DNA of 7,886 nt from Nitriliruptoraceae bacterium (lineage in GTDB: Bacteria; Actinomycetota; Nitriliruptoria; Nitriliruptorales; Nitriliruptoraceae): contig SLDB01000009.1 in the NCBI GenBank assembly GCA_007125475.1, positions 1 through 7,886 on the forward strand, read 5' to 3'. A program made the position numbers and the translations under genes. How positions within the stretch are numbered: position 1 is the first letter of the stretch; the number at the start of each line of letters is the position of its first letter. A model generated the notes under the pieces. It searched no databases, was not told where the DNA came from, and was given only the letters and a program-made list of their open reading frames with translations. This document shows positions 1-5,417 of the stretch, piece after piece.

Positions 1-2050
1 GACCGGCCGTGGCGCCCCGTCAGGGGCCCCGGGTGGGCGCGGTGCACCCTCCAGCGCCCCCGGGCGTGGTGGTCCGTCCCGTGGTGCCCCGGCGTCGCCG
101 TACCGGCAGCCGGTCGGTGGCCGTGGCCCGGGTGGCCCCGGAGGCGGTCCGGGGGGACGTGGCGGTCCGGGTGGCCCCGGCGGCACCGGTGGTCCCTCGT
201 CCGGGAAGACGAAGCGGAAGAAGAAGCGGGAGCGCAGCACGCCGGCCGAGCAGGAGCTGCAGCGCGGTCCGGTGCGTCGTGACACCCCGATCGAGGACCA
301 GCTCAAGGTCGACCGGGTCGAGGTGATCTCCGGGGTGACCGTCGGTGAGCTCGCCGACAAGCTCGGGGTCGCCGGTGCCTCGTTGGTGAAGAAGCTGTTC
401 GAGATGGGGGAGATGGCGACGGTTCAGCAGACGCTGCCCGACGACACCGTCGAGATCATCGGCGCCGACCTCGGTGTCGACGTCTACTTCCTCTCCGAGG
501 AGGAGCTGGAGTTCGGGGTCGAAGGCCCGGAGGACCCCGCCACGCTCGAGCCACGCCCGCCGGTGATCACCGTGATGGGCCACGTCGACCACGGCAAGAC
601 CCTGCTGCTGGACGCGGTCCGGTCCGCCGACGTCGTCTCGACCGAGGCCGGGGGGATCACCCAGCACATCGGCGCCTACCAGGTGACCAAGGACGGCCGG
701 AAGATCACGTTCATCGACACCCCGGGGCACGAGGCGTTCACCGCGATGCGAGCCCGTGGTGCCCAGGTCACCGACGTCTCGATCCTGGTGGTCGCCGCGA
801 ACGACGGCGTGATGCCGCAGACCCGGGAGGCGATCGCCCACGCCAAGGCCGCCGACGTCCCGATCGTCGTGGCCATCAACAAGATCGACGTCGAGGGTGC
901 CGACCCGGTGAAGGTCAAGACCCAGCTCACCGAGCACGACGTCGTCGCCGAGGACTTCGGCGGGGACACGCCGATGGTCGAGGTCTCGGCGAAGACCCAC
1001 GAGGGGATCGACGAGCTCCTCGAGGTGGTGCTGCTGCAGGCCGACCTCCTCGAGCTGCAGGCGAACCCGAACAAGGACGCCCGCGGCCGGGTGATCGAGG
1101 CCCACCTCGACCGTGGCCGCGGGCCGGTCGCCACCCTGCTGGTGCAGGGCGGAACGCTGCGTCGTGCCGACGTCCTCGTCGCGGGGACCGCCGACGGCAA
1201 GATCCGGGCGATGTTCGACGAGAACGGCACCCCGGTCGAGGAGGCCGAGCCGGCGCGACCGGTGCAGGTCCTCGGGCTGAACGAGGTCCCCGAGGCCGGC
1301 GACGAGTTCCGCGTCGTCGACGCCGAACGGCTGGCCCGCGACGTCGCCGAGCGGCGTGCGGCCCGCGAGCGCCGCAAGGAGCTCGCCGACCGGCGTCCGA
1401 CCACCCTCGAGGAGTTCACCTCCGCGGTGCAGGCGGGGGACAAGGCGACGCTGAACGTGATCATCAAGGCCGACGTCTCCGGCTCCGCCGAGGCGCTCGA
1501 GGACGCCCTGGTGAAGCTGGAGCTCGAGGAGGTCCAGGTCCGCGTGATCAGCAAGGGTGTCGGGGCGATCAGCCAGGGCGACGTCCGCCTCGCCGAGGCC
1601 TCGGACGCGATCATCGTGGCGTTCAACGTGCGTCCCGGTGCGAACGCCCGTGAGGAGATCGACCGCTCCGGCGTCGATGTGCGCACCTACCGGATCATCT
1701 ACGAGGCGATCGAGGACATCGAGCGGGCGGTGAAGGGGCTGCTCGCCCCCGAGTTCCGCGAGGAGATCATCGGCGAGGCCGAGGTCCGCGAGGTGTTCAA
1801 GACGCCACGCGGGTTCGTGTACGGCTGCATGGTCACCCGGGGCGAGGTCCGCCGCGACGCCGGTGTCCGCGTGATCCGCGACGGTGTGGTCATCGCCGAG
1901 GACGCGATGACGTCGCTGCGCCGCTTCAAGGACGACGTCCGCGAGGTCCGCGAGGGCTTCGAGTGCGGGATCGGTCTGCAGAAGTTCCAGGACGTCAAGG
2001 AGGGCGACATCCTCGAGGCGTTCGAGACCGTGGAGGTCGCCCGCGACTAA
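1..2050 (+). CDS. infB: Translation initiation factor IF-2, 5'-truncated by the window edge
   Basis: GTPase that delivers initiator fMet-tRNA to the 30S subunit and promotes 50S joining; cytosolic. The frame is already open at position 2 and ends with TAA at 2048-2050, leaving 682 visible residues; the true start lies upstream. Numbering from the first full codon, residues 1-75 are Gly/Pro/Arg/Ser low complexity, followed by a basic patch (KTKRKKKRER). An IF2_N domain spans about 105-158. The G domain shows all G motifs: GHVDHGKT (193-200), AGGITQHIG, DTPGH (239-243), NKID (293-296) and SAK (329-331). After it come domain II, the IF2-specific domain III (about 480-575) and the fMet-tRNA-binding C-terminal domain (about 589-682), with the typical FECGIGL segment. 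A GTG at 272 lies in this frame but inside conserved protein, so it is not the start. First gene of the ylxP-rbfA-truB-ribF run. Identity is very secure. Confidence 0.98.
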   Translation, partial: TGRGAPSGAPGGRGAPSSAPGRGGPSRGAPASPYRQPVGGRGPGGPGGGPGGRGGPGGPGGTGGPSSGKTKRKKKRERSTPAEQELQRGPVRRDTPIEDQLKVDRVEVISGVTVGELADKLGVAGASLVKKLFEMGEMATVQQTLPDDTVEIIGADLGVDVYFLSEEELEFGVEGPEDPATLEPRPPVITVMGHVDHGKTLLLDAVRSADVVSTEAGGITQHIGAYQVTKDGRKITFIDTPGHEAFTAMRARGAQVTDVSILVVAANDGVMPQTREAIAHAKAADVPIVVAINKIDVEGADPVKVKTQLTEHDVVAEDFGGDTPMVEVSAKTHEGIDELLEVVLLQADLLELQANPNKDARGRVIEAHLDRGRGPVATLLVQGGTLRRADVLVAGTADGKIRAMFDENGTPVEEAEPARPVQVLGLNEVPEAGDEFRVVDAERLARDVAERRAARERRKELADRRPTTLEEFTSAVQAGDKATLNVIIKADVSGSAEALEDALVKLELEEVQVRVISKGVGAISQGDVRLAEASDAIIVAFNVRPGANAREEIDRSGVDVRTYRIIYEAIEDIERAVKGLLAPEFREEIIGEAEVREVFKTPRGFVYGCMVTRGEVRRDAGVRVIRDGVVIAEDAMTSLRRFKDDVREVREGFECGIGLQKFQDVKEGDILEAFETVEVARD
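128..180 (+). repeat. In-frame direct repeat in the Gly-rich part of infB
   Basis: The 14-mer CCGGGTGGCCCCGG occurs at 128-141 and again at 167-180. The offset is 39 nt, exactly 13 codons, so both copies encode the same Gly/Pro pattern. Together with the neighbouring Gly/Pro/Arg codons this makes the N-terminal linker of IF2 repetitive at the DNA level. Such linkers vary in length between actinobacterial relatives; slippage or recombination at repeats like this is a plausible but inferred cause. Confidence 0.7.
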
Positions 2051-2072
2051 CGCCGGGCACCGGCGCCCGGCG
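2051..2072 (+). other. GC stem-loop between infB and ylxP
   Basis: A perfect 8-bp inverted repeat starts on the base after the infB stop: 2051-2058 pairs with 2065-2072, with a 6-nt loop (ACCGGC). No T-run follows, so it does not look like a complete intrinsic terminator. It could pause or attenuate transcription, or protect the 3' end of a processed infB message. It also buries the first base of a GTG at 2072, which argues against that codon as the ylxP start. Confidence 0.55.
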
Positions 2073-2079
2073 TGGGATG

Positions 2080-2084
2080 TGGAG
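2080..2084 (+). promoter_or_regulatory. Ribosome binding site of ylxP
   Basis: TGGAG at 2080-2084 lies 5 nt before ATG 2090. This decides the start in favour of 2090 over the in-frame GTG at 2072, which has only the GC stem-loop in front of it. Confidence 0.65.
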
Positions 2085-2089
2085 CGCCC

Positions 2090-2419
2090 ATGGCCAGCGA
2101 CGACGGACGACTGCACTTCGGTGTCGCCCGGGTGGACGTCTACCTCCCCGGGGTCGACAGCCTGAAAGCCAAACGCGCCCTGCTCAACCGTGCCCGGGCG
2201 GCGCTGCAACGCGACCTCGCGGTGAGCGTCGCGGAGGTCGGTGATCAGGACCGCTGGCAGCGTTCGGTCCTCGGTGTCGCGGTCGCGGCGTCGTCGGCGA
2301 CCGGTGTGGACCGCGTCCTGGACCGCATCACCGCGGTGATCGAGCGGGATCCACGCGTCGAGGTGCTGAGGATCCACGACCTCGCGGACGTCTTCGACGA
2401 CGCCGCGACGACGCCGTAG
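2090..2419 (+). CDS. ylxP: YlxP-like DUF503 family protein
   Basis: A 109-residue protein of the DUF503 family. Family hallmarks are visible: an N-terminal beta strand followed by SLKAKR (residues 24-29), then the signature SVAEVGDQDRWQR (46-58) and a C-terminal region ending near DPRVEVLRIHDL. The family is usually about 90-100 residues; this copy carries a short charged C-terminal extension (DLADVFDDAATTP). The start at ATG 2090 is chosen for its Shine-Dalgarno; the GTG at 2072 would add six residues. It sits 39 nt after infB and 43 nt before rbfA, its usual place in Gram-positive genomes, and is probably cotranscribed with both. The molecular function of the family is not settled. The context suggests a link to ribosome assembly or translation, which is inference only. 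No transmembrane segment or catalytic motif is evident. Confidence 0.9.
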   Translation: MASDDGRLHFGVARVDVYLPGVDSLKAKRALLNRARAALQRDLAVSVAEVGDQDRWQRSVLGVAVAASSATGVDRVLDRITAVIERDPRVEVLRIHDLADVFDDAATTP

Positions 2420-2450
2420 GTCGTCCGTGTACGACGGCAGCACCGCCCGA

Positions 2451-2456
2451 GAGGAG
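2451..2456 (+). promoter_or_regulatory. Ribosome binding site of rbfA
   Basis: GAGGAG at 2451-2456 lies 6 nt before GTG 2463. It selects this start over the longer in-frame GTG at 2427, which would add twelve residues not typical of RbfA and has no purine-rich site in front. Confidence 0.8.
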
Positions 2457-2462
2457 CCCGAC

Positions 2463-2909
2463 GTGGCACGCAGGCGCAACCCGAGGATCGACAAGCAGGT
2501 ACGAGCGGCACTCGCCGACCTCATCGAGGTCGAGGCGGCCGACCCACGCCTGGCGTTCATCACCATCACCGAGGCCGACGTCACCCCGGATCACGAGTTC
2601 GCCACGGTGTACTACTCGACGCTTGACCCGGCGGTCGTCAGCCGTGACCCGCGCCGAAGCGGCGGCGACCGCATCCCCACCGCGGAGCAGGTCGCCGACG
2701 GCCTCGAGGCCGCGGCGGGGAGGCTGCGGGGGATGCTCGCCCGCCGCGTGGGCCTGCGCACCACCCCGCAGCTGCGGTTCGTCCCCGACCCGGTGACCGA
2801 GCAGGCCTCCCGTGTCGAGGAGCTGCTGCGCGGGATCGAGGTCCGTGACGTCCCGCCGGGGACCGGCGGGGTGGAGGCCGACGACGACGGCGGCGACCCG
2901 CTGCGCTGA
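2463..2909 (+). CDS. rbfA: 30S ribosome-binding factor RbfA
   Basis: Small KH-fold assembly factor that binds the immature 30S subunit near the 5' end of 16S rRNA and helps its late maturation; needed for cold growth in other bacteria. The 148 residues start with the typical MARRRNPRIDKQVR. Next come ADPRLAFITITEADVTPD (about 26-43) and the strand VYYSTLD (49-55), and the TTPQLRFVPDPVTEQASRVEELL block (about 100-122). Between VYYSTLD and the helix at about 80 there is a loop rich in Arg, Asp and Gly (about 56-79), longer than in E. coli-type proteins. A long loop here and the YY pair also occur in actinobacterial RbfA. The C-terminal tail is Gly/Asp-rich and probably disordered. It lies between ylxP and truB with 42-43 nt gaps, consistent with one operon. 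Confidence 0.95.
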   Translation: MARRRNPRIDKQVRAALADLIEVEAADPRLAFITITEADVTPDHEFATVYYSTLDPAVVSRDPRRSGGDRIPTAEQVADGLEAAAGRLRGMLARRVGLRTTPQLRFVPDPVTEQASRVEELLRGIEVRDVPPGTGGVEADDDGGDPLR

Positions 2910-2951
2910 TCCGGACCGGCCGGCTCGGCTGACGGCCAGGGGAGGCAGGAC

Positions 2952-3908
2952 ATGGGGCGTCGACCGCGGCCACGTGGCCCGGTGTACGACGGGGTCCTCG
3001 TCGTGGACAAGCCGGCCGGACCGACGTCGCACGACGTCGTCGCCCGCGTCCGCCGTGTCGTCGGACACACCCGGGTCGGGCACACCGGCACCCTCGACCC
3101 GGCGGCGACCGGTGTCCTGGTGCTGTGCCTGGGACGGGCCACGCGGCTGGTGCCGTTCCTGCAGGCCGGGGAGAAGACCTACGTCGCCCGGATGCTGTTG
3201 GGCGTGGAGACCGACTCCCAGGACGCCGACGGGGTGGTGGTCGCCCGCCGTGACGCCGGCCACCTCGACGAGGACACCGTGTGCGCCGCGCTGGCAGCGT
3301 TCCAGGGGGAGGTTCGCCAGATCCCCCCGATGGTCTCGGCGGTGAAGGTCGGTGGTGAGCGGCTCCACGTCCGGGCCCGCCGTGGCGAGGTGGTCGAGCG
3401 TGAGCCCCGCACGGTGACGGTGCACTCACTGGTCCTGGATGCGTTCACCCCCGGGGCGGTGGCCGAGGCCTCGTTCCTGGTGACGTGCTCGGCCGGGACG
3501 TACGTGCGCACCATCGCCCACGACGTCGGGGCGGCCCTCGGCGTGGGCGGGAGCCTGGCGGCGTTGCGCCGGGTCGCGAACGGGGCGTTCACCGTCGGCG
3601 AGGCCGTCTCCCCGGAGGCCGTCGAGGCGGCGGGCGGCCCCGACGGGGTCCGGGATCTGCTCATCGATCCGCTCACGGCGGTGCGTCGGGCGTTGCCGGT
3701 GGTCGAGGTCGAGGACCCCGACCTGCTGCAGCGGCTGGCCAACGGCGCGTCGCTGCCGGCGCCGGGGGTCTCCGGTGAGGTGGCGGCGGTCGGCGTCGGG
3801 CCGGCGGTCGGCGGCGGCGAGAAGTTGCTGGGGGTGTACACCGCCGGGCAGGATGCCGGCGACGCCCGTCCGGCGTTCGTCTGGACCCGACCCGAGGAGC
3901 TCGCGTGA
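2952..3908 (+). CDS. truB: tRNA pseudouridine(55) synthase TruB
   Basis: Isomerises U55 to pseudouridine in the T-loop of most tRNAs. The protein has 318 residues, a normal length. Motif order: VVDKPAGPTSHDVV (17-30); the catalytic motif GHTGTLDPAATGVL with the nucleophile Asp49; EKTYVARMLLGVETDSQDADG, carrying Tyr77 of the active site; QIPPMVSAVK (123-132); and CSAGTYVRTI with Tyr184 and Arg186, matching the E. coli active-site Tyr179/Arg181. A C-terminal PUA-like region from about 248 ends in FVWTRPEELA. Two positions usually Tyr differ: Val128 (in the MxSA motif) and His139 (in RLHVRARRG). Both are away from the catalytic Asp, so activity is expected. ATG 2952 has a strong Shine-Dalgarno (AGGGGAGG, 2938-2945) 6 nt upstream. 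It follows rbfA directly, with no DHH phosphoesterase gene between them, and its stop overlaps ribF. Confidence 0.97.
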   Translation: MGRRPRPRGPVYDGVLVVDKPAGPTSHDVVARVRRVVGHTRVGHTGTLDPAATGVLVLCLGRATRLVPFLQAGEKTYVARMLLGVETDSQDADGVVVARRDAGHLDEDTVCAALAAFQGEVRQIPPMVSAVKVGGERLHVRARRGEVVEREPRTVTVHSLVLDAFTPGAVAEASFLVTCSAGTYVRTIAHDVGAALGVGGSLAALRRVANGAFTVGEAVSPEAVEAAGGPDGVRDLLIDPLTAVRRALPVVEVEDPDLLQRLANGASLPAPGVSGEVAAVGVGPAVGGGEKLLGVYTAGQDAGDARPAFVWTRPEELA

Positions 3909-4837
3909 CCGCGACCGCCTGTGGGCTCGACGAGATCACCCCCACGGCCTCGGTGGTGACGGTCGGGAACTTCGACGGCGTCCACCGTGGTCACCAGACG
4001 CTGCTGCGGCGGGCCGTCGACGCCGCCGAGGCGCGTGGCGTGCGCTCGGCGGCGGTGACGTTCGAGCCGCATCCGGCCGCGGTGCTCCGTCCCGGGAGCG
4101 AACCACGCCGACTGCAACCCCTCGAGGCGAGGATCGACGCCCTCGCGGCGCGGGGGGTCGACCTGGTGGCGGTCCTGCCGTTCACCGAGGAGGTCGCCGG
4201 CTGGAGCCCGGAGCGTTTCGTCGACGAGGTCCTCGTGCAGCGGCTTGCGGCGGTGCACGTCGTCGTAGGGACGAACTTCCGGTACGGCCACCGGGCCGCC
4301 GGTGACGTCGTCACCCTCTCGGCCCGCGGCGAGGAGGAGGGGTTCACGGTGGAGGCCGTCACCCTCCTCGACGTCGACGGTGACCCGATCTCGTCGACGG
4401 CGTTGCGCCACCGCATCGGTGCCGGTGACGTGCAGTGGGCGGCGCGGGCCCTGGGTCGGGAGTTCTCCCTCACCGCCCCGGTCGTCAGCGGCGAGGGTCG
4501 TGGACGCAGCATCGGCGTGCCGACCGCGAACCTCGCGGTCGACGACGGCCTGGTCACCCCCGGTCACGGCGTGTACGCCTGCTGGGCCGAAGTGGCCGGG
4601 GAGCGGTACGCGGCGGTGACCAACGTCGGGGTGCGCCCGACGTTCGACGGCCAGGACGTCACCGTCGAGGCCCACCTGCTCGACGCCTCGCCGCAGTTGT
4701 ACGGCGCCGAGGTCACGCTGCGGTTCGTGGAGCGACTGCGCGGCGAGCGGCGGTTCGACGGCCCCGAGGAGCTGGTGGCCCAGATCCACCACGACATCGA
4801 GGAGGCGCGCCGGGTGCTGTCGCACCGCGCGCGGTGA
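3905..4837 (+). CDS. ribF: Bifunctional riboflavin kinase / FAD synthetase RibF
   Basis: Phosphorylates riboflavin to FMN and adenylylates FMN to FAD in the cytosol. It has 310 residues, the normal length for the bifunctional prokaryotic enzyme. The N-terminal nucleotidyltransferase domain shows GNFDGVHRGH (21-30, with the HxGH His27/His30), FEPHP (53-57), GTNFRYGHR (122-130) and ISSTALR (162-168). The C-terminal riboflavin kinase domain (about 185-305) shows RSIGVPTANL (201-210, the PTAN ATP/Mg site), NVGVRPTFDG (240-249) and VEAHLLD with the expected catalytic Glu255. GTG 3905 overlaps the truB stop in a GTGA tetranucleotide, so translational coupling is likely. A GAGGAG at 3894-3899 inside truB lies 5 nt upstream. 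No FMN riboswitch is near; the gene depends on the upstream operon. It is the last gene before a 242-nt non-coding gap. Confidence 0.97.
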   Translation: MTATACGLDEITPTASVVTVGNFDGVHRGHQTLLRRAVDAAEARGVRSAAVTFEPHPAAVLRPGSEPRRLQPLEARIDALAARGVDLVAVLPFTEEVAGWSPERFVDEVLVQRLAAVHVVVGTNFRYGHRAAGDVVTLSARGEEEGFTVEAVTLLDVDGDPISSTALRHRIGAGDVQWAARALGREFSLTAPVVSGEGRGRSIGVPTANLAVDDGLVTPGHGVYACWAEVAGERYAAVTNVGVRPTFDGQDVTVEAHLLDASPQLYGAEVTLRFVERLRGERRFDGPEELVAQIHHDIEEARRVLSHRAR

Positions 4838-4850
4838 CCGCCGGGCGCGG

Positions 4851-4879
4851 TTGCCGAGGTCACCGGCGTGTGACACACT
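4851..4879 (+). promoter_or_regulatory. Candidate promoter for rpsO-pnp
   Basis: TTGCCG (4851-4856) is followed after 17 nt by CACACT (4874-4879), with TG one base before the hexamer (4871-4872), giving an extended -10 layout. The -10 is a poor match (CAcacT against TAnnnT) and only the spacing and the TG element support it. The predicted start point is near 4886. The imperfect -10 overlaps a small palindrome, GTGTG-A-CACAC (4868-4878), which could be a protein site or chance. An rpsO promoter is expected here because the gap after ribF is large and rpsO is usually strongly expressed. Confidence 0.4.
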
Positions 4880-4884
4880 TCAGC

Positions 4885-4912
4885 GGTGACGGCCCAAACG
4901 GGCCGTCTCACC
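4885..4912 (+). other. Stem-loop at the head of the rpsO leader
   Basis: Segment 4888-4895 pairs perfectly with 4900-4907 around the loop AAAC. Alternatively 4885-4895 pairs with 4900-4905 plus 4908-4912, giving 11 bp with a two-base bulge (TC, 4906-4907). No T-run follows. It either ends transcripts arriving from ribF in a weak, non-canonical way or, if the candidate promoter is right, forms the first bases of the rpsO message, where such a hairpin would stabilise the 5' end. Confidence 0.55.
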
Positions 4913-5079
4913 GTGCCCGATCGGGTGTCGGGATCCGGAACGTCGGACGTGAGCGCGAGCTCCGTGCGTCGTCACCGACGGAGACGCGCTTCGTGGCGCG
5001 TGCCGTGGCGGATCCCCGTGGTGGTGGGTCGACCACCCCACCCGACGCGCAGGGACCCCACCACGAACCGGAGAGAACC
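4913..5079 (+). promoter_or_regulatory. Structured leader upstream of rpsO, possible S15 control region
   Basis: Non-coding stretch with several possible helices. An outer helix (4930-4937 with 5009-5016, 8 bp) may be extended by 4940-4942 with 5004-5006. It would enclose two adjoining hairpins, 4960-4965 with 4978-4983 and 4984-4989 with 4996-5001, making a three-way junction. A further helix, 5017-5024 with 5058-5065, abuts it and ends five bases before the Shine-Dalgarno. S15 represses its own mRNA through different leader folds in several phyla, often built around a three-way junction like its 16S rRNA site. At this GC content 6-8 bp helices arise by chance, so the fold is a hypothesis. 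Confidence 0.4.
5070..5075 (+). promoter_or_regulatory. Ribosome binding site of rpsO
   Basis: GGAGAG at 5070-5075 lies 4 nt before TTG 5080 (6 nt counted from GGAG). It fixes the TTG as the start; the nearest in-frame GTG upstream (5005) has no such site and would add 25 residues foreign to S15. Confidence 0.85.
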
Positions 5080-5352
5080 TTGGCCGTCACGCTGCCTGCC
5101 GACAAGCAGGACATCATCGAACGCTTCGCCCGCACGCCGGGTGACACCGGATCGCCCGAGGTGCAGGTCGCCCTGATCACACAGCGGGTCACCCACCTCA
5201 CCGAGCACCTGAAGGTGCACAAGCAGGACCACCACACGCGTCGTGGGCTGCTGATGCTCGTCGGGCAACGGCGGCGACTGTTGAACTACCTCCGCGACAA
5301 GGACATCGACCGTTACCGCGCGCTGATCTCGGAACTCGAGCTGCGGCGGTAG
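5080..5352 (+). CDS. rpsO: 30S ribosomal protein S15
   Basis: Primary 16S rRNA-binding protein of the 30S platform, contacting the h20/h21/h22 junction and taking part in subunit bridging. The 90 residues match the usual 89-90. Signature segments: GDTGSPEVQVALIT (21-34), RVTHLTEHLKVHKQDHH (36-52), RRGLLMLVGQRRRLLNYL (54-71) and RYRALISELELRR at the end. Of the three rRNA-contact residues known in E. coli (His41, Asp48, Ser51), His43 and Asp50 are kept, but the Ser is Thr53 here. The start is TTG, supported by the Shine-Dalgarno and by alignment of MAVTLPADK with the usual N-terminus. A long structured leader precedes it and pnp follows after 187 nt, the conserved rpsO-pnp arrangement. Autoregulation by S15 is likely from the family but not shown here. 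Confidence 0.98.
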   Translation: MAVTLPADKQDIIERFARTPGDTGSPEVQVALITQRVTHLTEHLKVHKQDHHTRRGLLMLVGQRRRLLNYLRDKDIDRYRALISELELRR

Positions 5353-5354
5353 CA

Positions 5355-5382
5355 GGCACCCCCGGGGCGGTGCCGCCGCCCC
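5355..5382 (+). terminator. Stem-loops just after rpsO, possible attenuator
   Basis: Two overlapping hairpins start three bases after the rpsO stop. One pairs 5355-5360 (GGCACC) with 5369-5374 (GGTGCC), with room for extra C-G pairs inside. The other pairs 5364-5370 (GGGGCGG) with 5376-5382 (CCGCCCC) around a 5-nt loop. They share bases, so only one can form at a time. No T-run follows, so a classical intrinsic terminator is not supported. Partial termination or 3'-end protection of rpsO mRNA is the likeliest role, similar in position to the terminator between rpsO and pnp in E. coli. Confidence 0.45.
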
Positions 5383-5417
5383 ACACCCCAGGGACCGCGG
5401 GTCGACGGGGTCGTCGG

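Noticed and set aside
9..326. Forward open frame starting at position 9
   Set aside because: It is out of frame with infB, whose reading frame is open through the same bases and continues into the IF2_N domain.
2427..2462. Longer rbfA start at GTG 2427
   Set aside because: No Shine-Dalgarno in front, and the extra residues are not part of RbfA; GTG 2463 has GAGGAG 6 nt upstream.
20..2584. Very long antisense open frame (about 854 codons) across infB, ylxP and part of rbfA
   Set aside because: It mirrors the codon periodicity of GC-rich genes on the + strand. The translation is Asp/Arg/Leu/His-rich with no recognisable domain, and it crosses three well-identified genes.
3860..3905. FMN riboswitch controlling ribF
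   Set aside because: ribF overlaps truB, so there is no room for an aptamer, and none of the FMN-element sequence is visible.
4837..4851. Small inverted repeat ACCGC/GCGGT at the ribF stop as a terminator
   Set aside because: Only 5 bp and followed by just two T; expected by chance at this GC content.
3179..4876. Antisense open frame opposite truB and ribF
   Set aside because: Low-complexity translation with no domain; both sense genes are certain.
4916..4925. Palindrome CCCGATCGGG as a protein operator
   Set aside because: A 10-bp GC palindrome is common in such DNA. There is no second copy or supporting context, and it lies downstream of the candidate start point.
4435..5079. Open frame running from inside ribF into rpsO, as a longer S15 or fusion protein
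   Set aside because: The part before 5080 is an out-of-frame shadow of ribF plus leader sequence. S15 homology begins exactly at TTG 5080, which has its own Shine-Dalgarno.
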